Origin: Nocardioides alkalitolerans
Lineage (GTDB): Bacteria > Actinomycetota > Actinomycetes > Propionibacteriales > Nocardioidaceae
Direction of reading: 5' to 3'
DNA length: 64,000 bases
Assembly: GCA_038184435.1 (NCBI GenBank)
Contig: CP116227.1
Location: forward strand, 2,013,501 to 2,077,500
Position numbers and translations under genes: made by a program. This document shows positions 49,215 to 57,256 of this stretch, piece by piece (the first letter of the stretch is position 1; each line of letters opens with the position of its first letter). The notes under the pieces are model-generated. The model did no database searches. It was not told where the DNA came from and saw nothing but the letters and a program-made list of their open reading frames with translations.

Positions 49215-50035
49215 GCGCCGTGCGCGGGTCGGTCACGGCCGACCGGACCGCCGCCCCTCCCGTGGTCGACGAGTCCGGTCGCGTGTCGCTGGCCGGGGTC
49301 GGGAAGCGCTACGAGACCAGGCGGGGGCCGGTCGACGCCGTCGCCGACGTCGACCTCGAGGTCGCCCCCGGCGAGTTCGTCGCCATCGTCGGCGCGAGCG
49401 GCTGCGGCAAGTCGACGCTGCTCCGAATCCTCGCGGGCTTCGAGGGCCACACCTCGGGCATCGTCGAGGTCGGCGGGTCCCCCGTACGCGGGCCCGGGCC
49501 GGCACGCGGCGTCGTGTTCCAGGACTACGGCCTGTTCCCCTGGCTGACCGTCGCCGAGAACGTCCGCTTCGGCCTGCGCCAGCAGCGCTGGTCCCGGGCG
49601 CGAGCCAAGCGCCGCGCCGCCGAGATGATCGAGGTCGTCGGGCTGACCCGGTTCTCCGACCGGTTCCCCGGCGAGCTGTCGGGCGGCATGCAGCAGCGGG
49701 TCGCCATCGCCCGGGTGCTCGCCGCCGACCCGGCGCTGCTGCTCATGGACGAGCCGTTCGGGGCGCTCGACGCCCTGACCCGCACGACCATGCAGCACGA
49801 GCTGAAGCGGCTGCGGGCCGAGAGCGGCGCGACGGTGCTGTTCGTGACGCACTCGATCGAGGAGGCGGTCTACCTGGCGGACCGCGTCGTGGTCATGGCC
49901 GGCGGCGCCTCCCACGGCAAGCCCGGGCACATCGCCGCGATCGTGCCCGTCGACCTCGGCGACGAGCGGGACGTCAACGGGCCGGCGTTCAACGACCTCG
50001 AGCGTCGGATCGGGGCTCTCGTGCACGGGAGCTGA
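49211..50035 (+). CDS. SsuB-like ABC transporter ATPase
   Basis: 274 residues. Walker A GASGCGKST at 61-69, FQDYGLFPWLTVAENV, signature LSGGMQQRVAIAR, Walker B LLMDEPFGALD and switch His in VTHSIEEAVYLADR: the nitrate/sulfonate/taurine ATPase class. ATG 49211 overlaps the permease stop (ATGA). An unusually long N-terminal extension (about 25 residues) precedes the ABC domain. Confidence 0.93.
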   Translation: MSAVRGSVTADRTAAPPVVDESGRVSLAGVGKRYETRRGPVDAVADVDLEVAPGEFVAIVGASGCGKSTLLRILAGFEGHTSGIVEVGGSPVRGPGPARGVVFQDYGLFPWLTVAENVRFGLRQQRWSRARAKRRAAEMIEVVGLTRFSDRFPGELSGGMQQRVAIARVLAADPALLLMDEPFGALDALTRTTMQHELKRLRAESGATVLFVTHSIEEAVYLADRVVVMAGGASHGKPGHIAAIVPVDLGDERDVNGPAFNDLERRIGALVHGS

Positions 50036-50044
50036 GCCCCGGCG

Positions 50045-50079
50045 GGTGGCCGGCGCCGCGGCGTACGGCGTCGGCCACC
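50045..50079 (+). terminator. Terminator hairpin of the SsuABC-like operon
   Basis: A 14-base stem (50045-50058 with 50066-50079, one G-U pair; outer arms GGTGGCCG and CGGCCACC) around a 7-base loop, 9 bases after the ATPase stop. Confidence 0.6.
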
Positions 50080-50102
50080 CACCCCCCTGGCACAGTCGCT
50101 GC

Positions 50103-50522
50103 ATGGCCATCACCACCACCGGGTTCAGCCACGTGCGGCTCACCGTGCGGGACATCGAGGCGTCGCGACGCTTCTACGACGCGGTCTTCGGCTGGGAGGT
50201 GGCCTACGAGCTGCCCGCCGACGCCGACGAGGAGACGCGCGAGCAGCTCTGGTTCCTGTTCGGCGGCGTCATCTACTCCGTTCCCGGGGGTCTCCTCGGC
50301 CTCCGTCCCGTCGCCCCCGGCGACGACACCTTCTCGGAGAACCGGGTCGGTCTCGACCACGTGGCGTTTGCCGTGCCGACCCGGGCCGAGCTCGACCGCG
50401 CGATCGAGGTGCTCGACGAGCTGGGGGCCTCCCGGGAGGACGTCAAGGACGCGGGCGCGATGTGGATCCTCGAGTTCCGCGACCCCGACGGGATCGCGCT
50501 GGAGCTGTCCGCGCCGAAGTGA
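50103..50522 (+). CDS. VOC-superfamily (glyoxalase/dioxygenase fold) protein
   Basis: 139 residues with the paired beta-alpha-beta-beta-beta modules: FSHVRLTVRDIEASRRFYDA and VGLDHVAFAVPTRAELDRAI. Candidate metal ligands are H10, H in LDHVAF and the Glu of GIALELS. The substrate is unknown. It starts at ATG 50103 after the transporter terminator. No convincing ribosome binding site is seen, and CACAGT 6 bases upstream may be a weak leaderless -10. Confidence 0.82.
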   Translation: MAITTTGFSHVRLTVRDIEASRRFYDAVFGWEVAYELPADADEETREQLWFLFGGVIYSVPGGLLGLRPVAPGDDTFSENRVGLDHVAFAVPTRAELDRAIEVLDELGASREDVKDAGAMWILEFRDPDGIALELSAPK

Positions 50523-50535
50523 GGGAGGAACATCG

Positions 50536-51294
50536 ATGGTCGATCTGACGAAGCGCACCGAGACGGCGACCGCGTCGCTCGTCAGCCTCATGAAGAAGGC
50601 CCAGGACGACGGCGTCGACCTGGGCGAGGTGTCCGCGGCCTGCGTCCTGGTGATGGACCACTCCGGGTCGATGCGGAAGCTCTACAAGAGCGGCCACGTG
50701 CAGGACATCGCCGAGCGGGTGCTCGCCCTGTCGCTGACCGGGCTCGACGACGACGGCGACATCCAGGTCGTCTTCTTCGACCACCAGCCCTTCCCGGCGG
50801 AGACGGTGAACGCCGACAACTACGCGGGGTTCGTCGACCGGTGGGACCGGGGGCGGCACTACGGCACGACGAACTACGGGGACACCATCGCGACGGTGCT
50901 GACCGACGTCCCTTCGGGTGGGTCGCCCGCGCGCGGTCTCTCGCGGTTCTTCAAGAAGGCAGCTGCCTCGGGGCCGGCCGCGATGCCGACCCTCGTCTTC
51001 TTCGTAACGGACGGTGCTCCCGACTCCGGTACCAAGCAGCGCGTCAAGCAGCTGCTCGTCGACGCCGCCGACAAGCCCGTGTTCTGGCAGTTCATCGGGG
51101 TCAACGGCTTCAAGCCCACGTTCCTCGAGGAGCTCGACGAGATGCCCGGCCGGGTGGTCGACAACGTCGGGCTGACGGCGTTCGACGGCGAGACGGCCAC
51201 CGACGAGGCGTGGTTCGGCGAGGTGCTGCGGGAGTTCGTGACGTCGTGGCTGCCGGCCGCGCGTCGCGCCGGGGTCGTCGCGCCGGGCGCCTGA
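50536..51294 (+). CDS. VWA-domain protein (TerY/tellurium-resistance-like)
   Basis: 252 residues. MIDAS motif in CVLVMDHSGSMRKLYKSG (D-x-S-x-S), a second metal-contact region VFFVTDGAPDSG and GTTNYGDTIATVL define a von Willebrand A domain like those of ter-locus proteins. It is cytoplasmic by appearance. GAGGGAGG precedes ATG 50536. The stop overlaps the next small gene as TGATG. No TerD partner is nearby. Confidence 0.82.
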   Translation: MVDLTKRTETATASLVSLMKKAQDDGVDLGEVSAACVLVMDHSGSMRKLYKSGHVQDIAERVLALSLTGLDDDGDIQVVFFDHQPFPAETVNADNYAGFVDRWDRGRHYGTTNYGDTIATVLTDVPSGGSPARGLSRFFKKAAASGPAAMPTLVFFVTDGAPDSGTKQRVKQLLVDAADKPVFWQFIGVNGFKPTFLEELDEMPGRVVDNVGLTAFDGETATDEAWFGEVLREFVTSWLPAARRAGVVAPGA

Positions 51295-51467
51295 TGGACC
51301 CGTTCGTGCTGCTCGCCGGCTTCGCGGTCGCGTGCGTGCTGTTCCTCGTCGTGGTGGTCGCCGTGCTGCTGGCGTTCGGGTTCCGGCCCCAGCGCGGACG
51401 ACGGTCACGCTCGCACTTCGGCCACAACGGCGGGGTGGGCGACGGCTCGGGGGGTACGACGCCCTGA
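51294..51467 (+). CDS. Small single-span membrane protein
   Basis: 57 residues: one membrane helix (VLLAGFAVACVLFLVVVVAV) followed by a basic then Gly-rich tail (RPQRGRRSRSHFGHNGGVGD). It is translationally coupled to the VWA gene (TGATG), which is the main reason to call it real. No family recognised. Confidence 0.55.
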   Translation: MDPFVLLAGFAVACVLFLVVVVAVLLAFGFRPQRGRRSRSHFGHNGGVGDGSGGTTP

Positions 51468-51484
51468 GGGCGTTGCGCTGCCCG

Positions 51485-51530
51485 GACGTCATGCGGGGCG
51501 GTCGTCGGAGGCGCCGCTCTGCATGACGTT
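51485..51530 (+). terminator. Possible terminator after the VWA gene pair
   Basis: ACGTCATGC (51486-51494) and GCATGACGT (51521-51529) form a 9-base stem with a GC-rich 26-base interior. Confidence 0.35.
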
Positions 51531-51970
51531 GTGGGATCCAGGCGGGTGCCCGCCCGAATCGGGCCCGGAAATGTGAGGCTGGGGCGGTCCCCCGGCCCGG
51601 GGACCAGTCCCAGCCGCACAGTTCCGGCCCGTCCTCCGCCGACGCCAGCAGCTCGCGCGGGCGTCGGCGGCCTGGTGCTGACCGGTTACGAGCACGTGCC
51701 GATCTGCGAGGCGCGATGTGGGACTCGCCGCGGGCGGCCCAGCACTGCGCGGGCCGGGGCGAGGAGTCTGCCTTCGCCGCAGAGTGCTTCGGGGCACCGT
51801 GCGATCGCGCACCTGTGTCAGCCGTGCTGGCTCGGAGCAACGCTCCGTCGGGACCTGCACCCGCTGCGAGTAAGGCCGGACGTTGGCACCGCGGATGGTG
51901 TGGCGCATCCGTTGGGCGATTTGGTCCGCCGGCTGTGGGCGACCACAGAACCCTTCATTTGAGTGCGACT
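51531..51970. other. Gene-free stretch of atypical sequence before DUF222 copy 2
   Basis: About 440 bases without a gene I can support. Open frames exist on both strands but none has a family match, ribosome binding site or leaderless box, and composition is less biased than in neighbouring genes. A Cys/His-rich plus-strand frame (VPICEARCGTRRG, later HLCQPCWLG) could be the wreck of a zinc-binding protein. It ends where similarity to the region upstream of DUF222 copy 1 begins. Confidence 0.4.
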
Positions 51971-51979
51971 GCATCCACA

Positions 51980-52031
51980 GATCACCATCGGGAGATGGTC
52001 ATCGCACGTCTGTTCGACTAGAGTGGGCGGC
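51980..52031 (+). promoter_or_regulatory. Palindromic operator and leaderless promoter of DUF222/HNH gene 2
   Basis: GATCACCATC-GGGA-GATGGTCATC (51980-52003). Compared with copy 1, one base pair changed on both arms (C-G to T-A) so symmetry is kept, while another position is broken. TAGAGT (52019-52024) lies 7 bases before ATG 52032. Confidence 0.6.
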
Positions 52032-53501
52032 ATGGATCGGGGGACCCAGCACACGGCGACCGCGTTGATCGACGCGGTCCGCGAGCGCACGACGGCGGCT
52101 CGTGTCGCGGAGGCGGCCGCATTCGTCGCGGTGGGTGACTGGGCGTCGGCTCACACCTCCGATGCGGTGGTCGGGGATCCGATCACGGTGCTGGGTGAGT
52201 GGCACGGAGCCGAGCACGCCGAGGCGTTGGCGGGCGATCAGTTCCTCGAGCTGGGTGGTCCGGGGGCGCCGGTGGTGGCGGAGTTCTGCATCGGCGAGGT
52301 CGCGGCCGCCCGCGGGTGTTCGTTCGATGCGGCGCGCCGGTTGGTCGGGGATGCGGTGGAGCTGCGCTACCGGCTCCCGCGCGTCCACGCCCGCATCGCT
52401 GCGGGCGAGGTCGACGTCTGGCGCGGACGGCGGATCGCGCAAGCCACTCGCACCCTGACCTTCGAGGGCGCGGGGTTCGTCGACCGGCACATCGCGTACG
52501 TCGCGGGCAAGGCCACCGGACCCGAGGTCGACCGACTCGTCGCCGAGGCCGCCGCGCGGTTCGACCCCGAGACCACCGAAGCCGAACGGCACGCGGCTGA
52601 CGGCGACCGGTACCTGGCCATCGACCTCGACGACCTCGGCTACGCCGACCCACTGACCGGCACCCTGCGCGGCACCGTGAACGTCCACGGCACGCTCGAC
52701 CTGGCCGATGCGCTCGACCTGGAACGGACCGTCGCGCACGTGGCCCGTCAGCTGGGCGAGCTGGGCTGCGACCCGGACCTCGACGTCCGCCGCTCCATGG
52801 CCCTTGGCGAGATTGCGCGGCGCTGCGACGGCGTGACCACGCTGGAGTACGACGCTGGTGACGGGCCAGCCGGCACCGAGCCGCGACGGGTGCAGCGGGC
52901 GCGGCGTGAAGTGGTGCTGTTCGTCCACCTCGACCAGGCCGCGATCACCAACAACCTGAACGGGTTCGGGCCGGGCATCGACGCCTGCACCGGCATGACG
53001 GGGATCGACCTGGCCCGGCTCGACACTCCGGGCGCGCCCCGTGGCGCAGTGACGGTCGAGCAGGTCCAGACGTGGTGCGCGAGCCCGGACACGACGGTGA
53101 CCGTCAAGCCGATCATCGATCTCAACCGCGACGACGCCGTGAACGGCTACAGCCCGCCCGATCGGATCGCCGACCACGTCCGTGCCCGCTGGCCGAAGTG
53201 CGTCTTCCCGTACTGCACCCGTTCCTCGCGGACCGCAGACCTCGACCACTGCGAGCGATACGACGAGAACGGCCCACCCGGCCAGACTTCCACTCGCAAC
53301 CTGTTCCCGCTGTGCCGACACCACCACCGCATGAAGACCCACCGCGAGATGACCACCGGCAACAGATGGACCTACCGCCCCACCAACCCCACACGAGGCG
53401 AACCACCCAACGCCCTCATCTGGACCAGCCCCCTGGGCCTGCGCTACCTCGTCGACCGCGACGGCACCCGCCCCTGGCCCGACGACCCAGAACCCGGCTG
53501 A
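52032..53501 (+). CDS. DUF222 / HNH endonuclease-domain protein, copy 2
   Basis: 489 residues, a close paralogue of the protein at 26623-28074: same N-terminus (MDRGTQ), same DUF222 body and the same HNH zinc ligands (CVFPYC; DHCERY; LFPLCRHHHRMKTH). The main difference is a short insertion with several Arg (DGPAGTEPRRVQRAR) around residues 280-295. ATG 52032 is set by homology and by the -10 box at 7 bases. Both copies appear intact. Confidence 0.88.
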   Translation: MDRGTQHTATALIDAVRERTTAARVAEAAAFVAVGDWASAHTSDAVVGDPITVLGEWHGAEHAEALAGDQFLELGGPGAPVVAEFCIGEVAAARGCSFDAARRLVGDAVELRYRLPRVHARIAAGEVDVWRGRRIAQATRTLTFEGAGFVDRHIAYVAGKATGPEVDRLVAEAAARFDPETTEAERHAADGDRYLAIDLDDLGYADPLTGTLRGTVNVHGTLDLADALDLERTVAHVARQLGELGCDPDLDVRRSMALGEIARRCDGVTTLEYDAGDGPAGTEPRRVQRARREVVLFVHLDQAAITNNLNGFGPGIDACTGMTGIDLARLDTPGAPRGAVTVEQVQTWCASPDTTVTVKPIIDLNRDDAVNGYSPPDRIADHVRARWPKCVFPYCTRSSRTADLDHCERYDENGPPGQTSTRNLFPLCRHHHRMKTHREMTTGNRWTYRPTNPTRGEPPNALIWTSPLGLRYLVDRDGTRPWPDDPEPG

Positions 53502-53521
53502 CAGCAGGCATCAACCATCCC

Positions 53522-53551
53522 GCCGCCCGCCCACACCCCTGGTCGGGCGGC
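53522..53551 (+). terminator. Terminator of DUF222/HNH gene 2
   Basis: GCCGCCCG (53522-53529) pairs with CGGGCGGC (53544-53551), matching the hairpin after copy 1. Confidence 0.55.
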
Positions 53552-53604
53552 GAAGCATGCCCCGAAGATCTCAGCTGCTCTCCCGTCGCGCCGATGGACG
53601 GCGC

Positions 53605-54006
53605 ATGATCACCCGGGGGCAGCAGGCTGCGATCACCACGCTCAGATGTCCGGTGTGCCGGTCGGACGTGGCGCCGACCTCGGCCGCTTGCCGGTCGTGC
53701 CACCTCCCGATCCGCGACGTTGTCGCCAACCAGCGGACGGGCCGGTCCCGCACCAACCGTCAGGTCCTCACACGCCTCTGGGGCATCCCGATCTACGGCG
53801 GCATCCTCGCGTGGTGCCTGCTGCAGCTGCCGACGGCGGCCGTGTTCGTCGTACCGGCGGTCGTCGTCGGGGCCGTGCTGCACGTCCTGCGCGGGCGGCC
53901 GTACCTCGGCGCCCTCGCCTTCCTCGTCATCGTCGTCGTGGCGCCGGCCCTCTTCTGGCCGTCCATCGCGACGGATGCGTTCGACGGCCTGACGTCGCGG
54001 CTCTGA
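53605..54006 (+). CDS. Zinc-ribbon small membrane protein
   Basis: 133 residues. An N-terminal zinc ribbon (RCPVCRSD, then AACRSCHLPI: two CxxC pairs) is followed by about three hydrophobic segments (WGIPIYGGILAWCLLQLPTA; VFVVPAVVVGAVLHVL; LGALAFLVIVVVAPALFW). ATG 53605 is preferred to ATG 53557, which would begin almost inside the previous terminator. The function is unknown. Confidence 0.6.
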   Translation: MITRGQQAAITTLRCPVCRSDVAPTSAACRSCHLPIRDVVANQRTGRSRTNRQVLTRLWGIPIYGGILAWCLLQLPTAAVFVVPAVVVGAVLHVLRGRPYLGALAFLVIVVVAPALFWPSIATDAFDGLTSRL

Positions 54007-54009
54007 GCC

Positions 54010-54384
54010 TCACATCGACAGGTACGGCGCGAACAGCCGCACGGGGCCCTCGCTCATCCGCGCCCGCAGCTCGTCGCTCGGGCGACCGAGGGTCTCGCCC
54101 TCGACCGTGGTGGCCGTGGCCAGCACCTCCTGCATCAGCTGCGGCCCGATGTTCTCGAGGTGCTCGATGAGCGCGGCGGAGTCACGGTAGCGCTCCACCA
54201 CCACGGCGCCGGTCTCGTCGTCGTCGAGGTAGACGTCGTACTGCAGCGTGCCCGAGTCCTGCGTCCGCACGATCTCCATGCACCGCGCGGACAGCCGCTT
54301 GAAGGTGGCCGCACCGCCCTCGACGAACGTGAAGCGCGCGATGCCGAGGAGCTGGTCGTGGCGGTCGGTCGAGAAGTCCTGCAC
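54010..54384 (-). CDS. ABM-domain (antibiotic biosynthesis monooxygenase-like) protein
   Basis: 124 residues. TFKRLSARCMEIVRTQDSGT, LQYDVYLDDDETGAVVVERY and ALIEHLENIG fit the dimeric ferredoxin-like ABM fold found in quinol monooxygenases and related proteins. GTG 54384 has AAGGAGG 7 bases upstream. It converges with the zinc-ribbon gene. The substrate is unknown. Confidence 0.65.
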   Translation of the reverse strand: MQDFSTDRHDQLLGIARFTFVEGGAATFKRLSARCMEIVRTQDSGTLQYDVYLDDDETGAVVVERYRDSAALIEHLENIGPQLMQEVLATATTVEGETLGRPSDELRARMSEGPVRLFAPYLSM

Positions 54385-54520
54385 GGCGTTCCTCCTTGAG
54401 GTGATTTCGTTCAAGCCTGCCTCAAGTCGGCCGAAAGAGAGGCAGAATCCCCCCGCAGCATCACTCCCCCGTGCACCTCGCCTCCCCCGCAGCCGCACGG
54501 CCCACCGAGAGGTCGTCGCC
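54385..54520. promoter_or_regulatory. Divergent promoter region with CTTGAG/CTCAAG repeats
   Basis: Inverted CTTGAG (54395-54400) and CTCAAG (54421-54426), with a third related TTCAAG (54410-54415) between them. The left arm overlaps the ribosome binding site of the minus-strand ABM gene. It is an operator candidate; the regulator is unknown. Confidence 0.35.
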
Positions 54521-55495
54521 GTGTCCTACCCTGTCTCCCCGCCTCCCCGCACCGTGTCCCGCCGCGCCCTGCTCGGCGCCGCCGGCCTCGCGGCCGCTGC
54601 GCTCGCCGTACCCGCCCTCGCCGCACCCGCTCGTGCCGCGTCGGGGACCACGGACCGCGGCTACGGCGTCTTCCTGCCGGCCTACCCCGGCAACCTCGAC
54701 GCCGTCCGCACCGCCGGCGCTGCGGTCGGGCGGATGCCGGAGCTCGTGACCTGGTACGTCGCATGGTCCACCAAGGCGGCGTTCCCCCTGGCCCAGGTGC
54801 AGGAGGTCACCGGCCTGGGTGCGCTGCCGGAGATCACCTGGGAGCCCTGGGACCCCGCGCGCGGGACCGCCCCGTCGACGTACTCCATGGCCTCCATCGC
54901 CGCCGGCCGCCACGACTCCTACATCCGCTCGTGGGCGCGCGCCGCCGCAGCGTGGGGTCGGCCGGTGCGGCTGCGCTTCGCGCACGAGTCGAACGGGTCG
55001 TGGTACCCCTGGGCCGTCGGCGTCAACGGCACCACCGCGAGCCAGTACGCCGCGGCCTGGCGCCGCGTCGTGACCCTGTTCCGCTCGGCGGGCGCGCGCA
55101 ACGTGCAGTTCGTGTGGTGCCCCAACATCCCCTTCGCGGGCACGCCCGCGCTCGCCTCCATCTACCCGGGCGACGCGTACGTCGACGTGGTCGGCCTCGA
55201 CGGCTACAACTGGGGCACCAGCCAGGACTGGTCGCAGTGGGGCACCTTCACCGACGTGTTCGGCGCCGGTGTGAACGAGCTGCGGTCGTTCACCGCCAAG
55301 CCCCTCGTGCTGGGTGAGGTGGGCTGTGCCGAGGCCGGTGGCGACAAGGCCGCCTGGATCGCCGACATGTTCGCCGTGCTCGACGCCCACCCCGAGGTCC
55401 GGGGGTTCACCTGGTTCAACGCGGCCAAGGAGACCGACTGGCGCGTCGAGTCGACGCAGGCCTCGCTCGACGCCTTCCGCACCGGCGTCGCCTGA
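54521..55495 (+). CDS. Secreted GH26-like glycoside hydrolase
   Basis: 324 residues. A Tat-type signal (SRRALLGAAGLAAAALAVPA, ending near APARA) is followed by a TIM-barrel glycosidase. RLRFAHESNGSWYPW carries the acid/base Glu156 and KPLVLGEVGCAEAGG the nucleophile Glu266, the spacing expected of GH26 (mannanase/related). DVVGLDGYNWG lies between. GTG 54521 is the start. It probably acts on an extracellular polysaccharide. Confidence 0.78.
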   Translation: MSYPVSPPPRTVSRRALLGAAGLAAAALAVPALAAPARAASGTTDRGYGVFLPAYPGNLDAVRTAGAAVGRMPELVTWYVAWSTKAAFPLAQVQEVTGLGALPEITWEPWDPARGTAPSTYSMASIAAGRHDSYIRSWARAAAAWGRPVRLRFAHESNGSWYPWAVGVNGTTASQYAAAWRRVVTLFRSAGARNVQFVWCPNIPFAGTPALASIYPGDAYVDVVGLDGYNWGTSQDWSQWGTFTDVFGAGVNELRSFTAKPLVLGEVGCAEAGGDKAAWIADMFAVLDAHPEVRGFTWFNAAKETDWRVESTQASLDAFRTGVA

Positions 55496-55511
55496 GGCAC
55501 GAGCGGTCGGA

Positions 55512-56015
55512 TCAGTCGCGCCGACGCGTCAGGAAGAGACCGCCACCGCCGACGATGGCCAGACCGGCACCGCCGAACGCGAGCACCTTCCACGTCGTAC
55601 CGGCGTCCTGGATGCGCGTGTGGAAGTACTGTCGCCCCGAGGCGTCGATGCCGACCAGGCGGCTGCCGTCGTAGAGACCGTCGACACGCTTGCCGTCGAC
55701 CAGCTCACGCCGGTCGGAGTCGCTGAGACCGTTGATGCGCTCCTTCTCCCCGTCGTCCCACGGTACGAAGTTGCGCGTCTTGCTGTTGCGGGTGGGCTTC
55801 TCGATCTCGCCCTCGACCGCGACGAGGCAGCCGGAGGTCTCCCCCGGGCCACAGATCGGGGTGTTCCTGAGGACGCGCTCCTGGAGGAACGAGGCGCCGA
55901 GGAAACCGGTCAGGCCGAGGACCAGCCCGCCGACCAGCGTTGCTGCGGCGACCCATTGGAGGGGTGAGGTGAAGGTGCGAGGGTCGAGCATCGTGACAGC
56001 TTTGAACCGGGCCAT
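55512..56015 (-). CDS. Membrane protein of unknown function with two end helices
   Basis: 167 residues from ATG 56015 (MARFKAVTM). There is a hydrophobic segment near residues 21-42 (AAATLVGGLVLGLTGFLGAS) and another at the C-terminus (LAFGGAGLAIVGGGGLFLTR). Between them is an outside-facing domain with two Cys (CGPGETSGC) and DGKRVDGLYDGSRLVGIDAS. The C-terminal Gly-rich helix plus RRRD resembles a sorting or retention tail, but no LPxTG is present. No family recognised. Confidence 0.6.
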   Translation of the reverse strand: MARFKAVTMLDPRTFTSPLQWVAAATLVGGLVLGLTGFLGASFLQERVLRNTPICGPGETSGCLVAVEGEIEKPTRNSKTRNFVPWDDGEKERINGLSDSDRRELVDGKRVDGLYDGSRLVGIDASGRQYFHTRIQDAGTTWKVLAFGGAGLAIVGGGGLFLTRRRD

Positions 56016-56072
56016 GGGAGGGGTCCTCGGAGCTGGGGAGCGGGACGGCACCCGATCTGCCCAGCCGCCGTC

Positions 56073-56558
56073 CTAGCCAAACCGCTGCGCCGACCGGTAG
56101 ACGTCAGGCGACCCGAACCGCTTGTGGTCGCTGCGCTCGTGGCGGCGCTTCTGGACGGCGGAGACCCCGACGGCGGCGGCCCACGAGACGATGATCCCGC
56201 CGATGACCAGGATGCGTGCGTCGGCGCCATCACCATCGAGCGTCGAGCTCATCGATAGCCCGACGGCGACAGGGACCATCCCGTGGACGAAGTGCTCGCT
56301 CCAGGTCCACGGCCGCTCGCCACGTCGATAGCCGAGCGCCGCGCGCAGCACCCGGGTCTGCTGGCGGGTCTCCGCCATGAGCCGGTAGGCGGTGGCGGAG
56401 AGGACGGCGGCGAGCCCGGCCGCCACCGTCACCACCAGGTATCGATGCGGCATCGGCTCGAAGATCAGCGCCAGCCATGCCACCCCGCCCGCCGCGTAAC
56501 CGGCGATGCGCGGCACCGCGGCCCGACGCGGGATCGGTACCCCGTGGTCCGTCTTCAT
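56073..56558 (-). CDS. Tandem membrane-protein family, member 1
   Basis: 161 residues, about four membrane segments. Its centre reads QQTRVLRAALGYRRGERPWT followed by WSEH, and it ends in SAVQKRRHERS. Both match positions in the four genes upstream. The N-terminus (MKTDHGVPIPRR) shares GVP with members 4 and 5. ATG 56558 overlaps the stop of member 2 (ATGA). No known family was recognised. Confidence 0.7.
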   Translation of the reverse strand: MKTDHGVPIPRRAAVPRIAGYAAGGVAWLALIFEPMPHRYLVVTVAAGLAAVLSATAYRLMAETRQQTRVLRAALGYRRGERPWTWSEHFVHGMVPVAVGLSMSSTLDGDGADARILVIGGIIVSWAAAVGVSAVQKRRHERSDHKRFGSPDVYRSAQRFG

Positions 56559-57256
56559 CCTGTTGCGCCCGTCCGGGTCCGCGTCACGCCCCTGCGTTCA
56601 CGGCGCCACTTCTGCGTCGCCGACCACGCGATGCTGACGAGCATCGTGGCGAACAGGACCGAGCCCGCCGAGAAGTACCAGCTCCACGCCTCGGAGCGGA
56701 TCGCGTTCATGATCTGCAGAGGAAGCATGACCGCGAAGAGCGCCCCGTACCCGGCGTGGGCCCACCACGACCACGGCTGCTCGCCCACCAGGTAGCCACG
56801 GTCGCGGCGCGCCTGCTTCACCCGTCGGCGGGTCTCGGACCCCGCGCGCCAGGCGAAGAGGTAGAGAAGCACCACGACCACGGCGAGCACAGCCGCCACG
56901 ATCCAGCGGGTCGACCCCGTGACCACGTCGGTGACGAGCACAGCCACGAGCAGACCGGCGACGAGGATCGATGCTATCGCCAGCGGAGCAGCACGCGCCG
57001 GCGCCTCGACCTCGTAGGGGGCCAGCACCTCCCCCTGGATGACGGCGACGAACTCACGCACGCCCACGACGACGAGCACGATCGCGACGAGGGTGATCAG
57101 GCCGAGGGCCGCGACGAGGCCCCACAGCGGGACGCGGTCGTCGGAGTACAGGTCAGACGCAACAGCAGCCAGCACCACCAGTACGACGCCGCCGATGCTC
57201 GCCAGCAGCATGAACCGGATCTTGCGCCGTCGGGCGGCTCGGACCTCGGGCGTCAT
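56555..57256 (-). CDS. Tandem membrane-protein family, member 2 (long form)
   Basis: 233 residues. Two extra N-terminal membrane segments precede the shared part: RRRVKQARRDRGYLVGEQPW then SWWAH at about residues 150-175, a further pair of segments, and WSATQKWRRERRG at the end. It is closest to member 3. ATG 57256 overlaps the stop of member 3. The function is unknown. Confidence 0.72.
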   Translation of the reverse strand: MTPEVRAARRRKIRFMLLASIGGVVLVVLAAVASDLYSDDRVPLWGLVAALGLITLVAIVLVVVGVREFVAVIQGEVLAPYEVEAPARAAPLAIASILVAGLLVAVLVTDVVTGSTRWIVAAVLAVVVVLLYLFAWRAGSETRRRVKQARRDRGYLVGEQPWSWWAHAGYGALFAVMLPLQIMNAIRSEAWSWYFSAGSVLFATMLVSIAWSATQKWRRERRGVTRTRTGATG

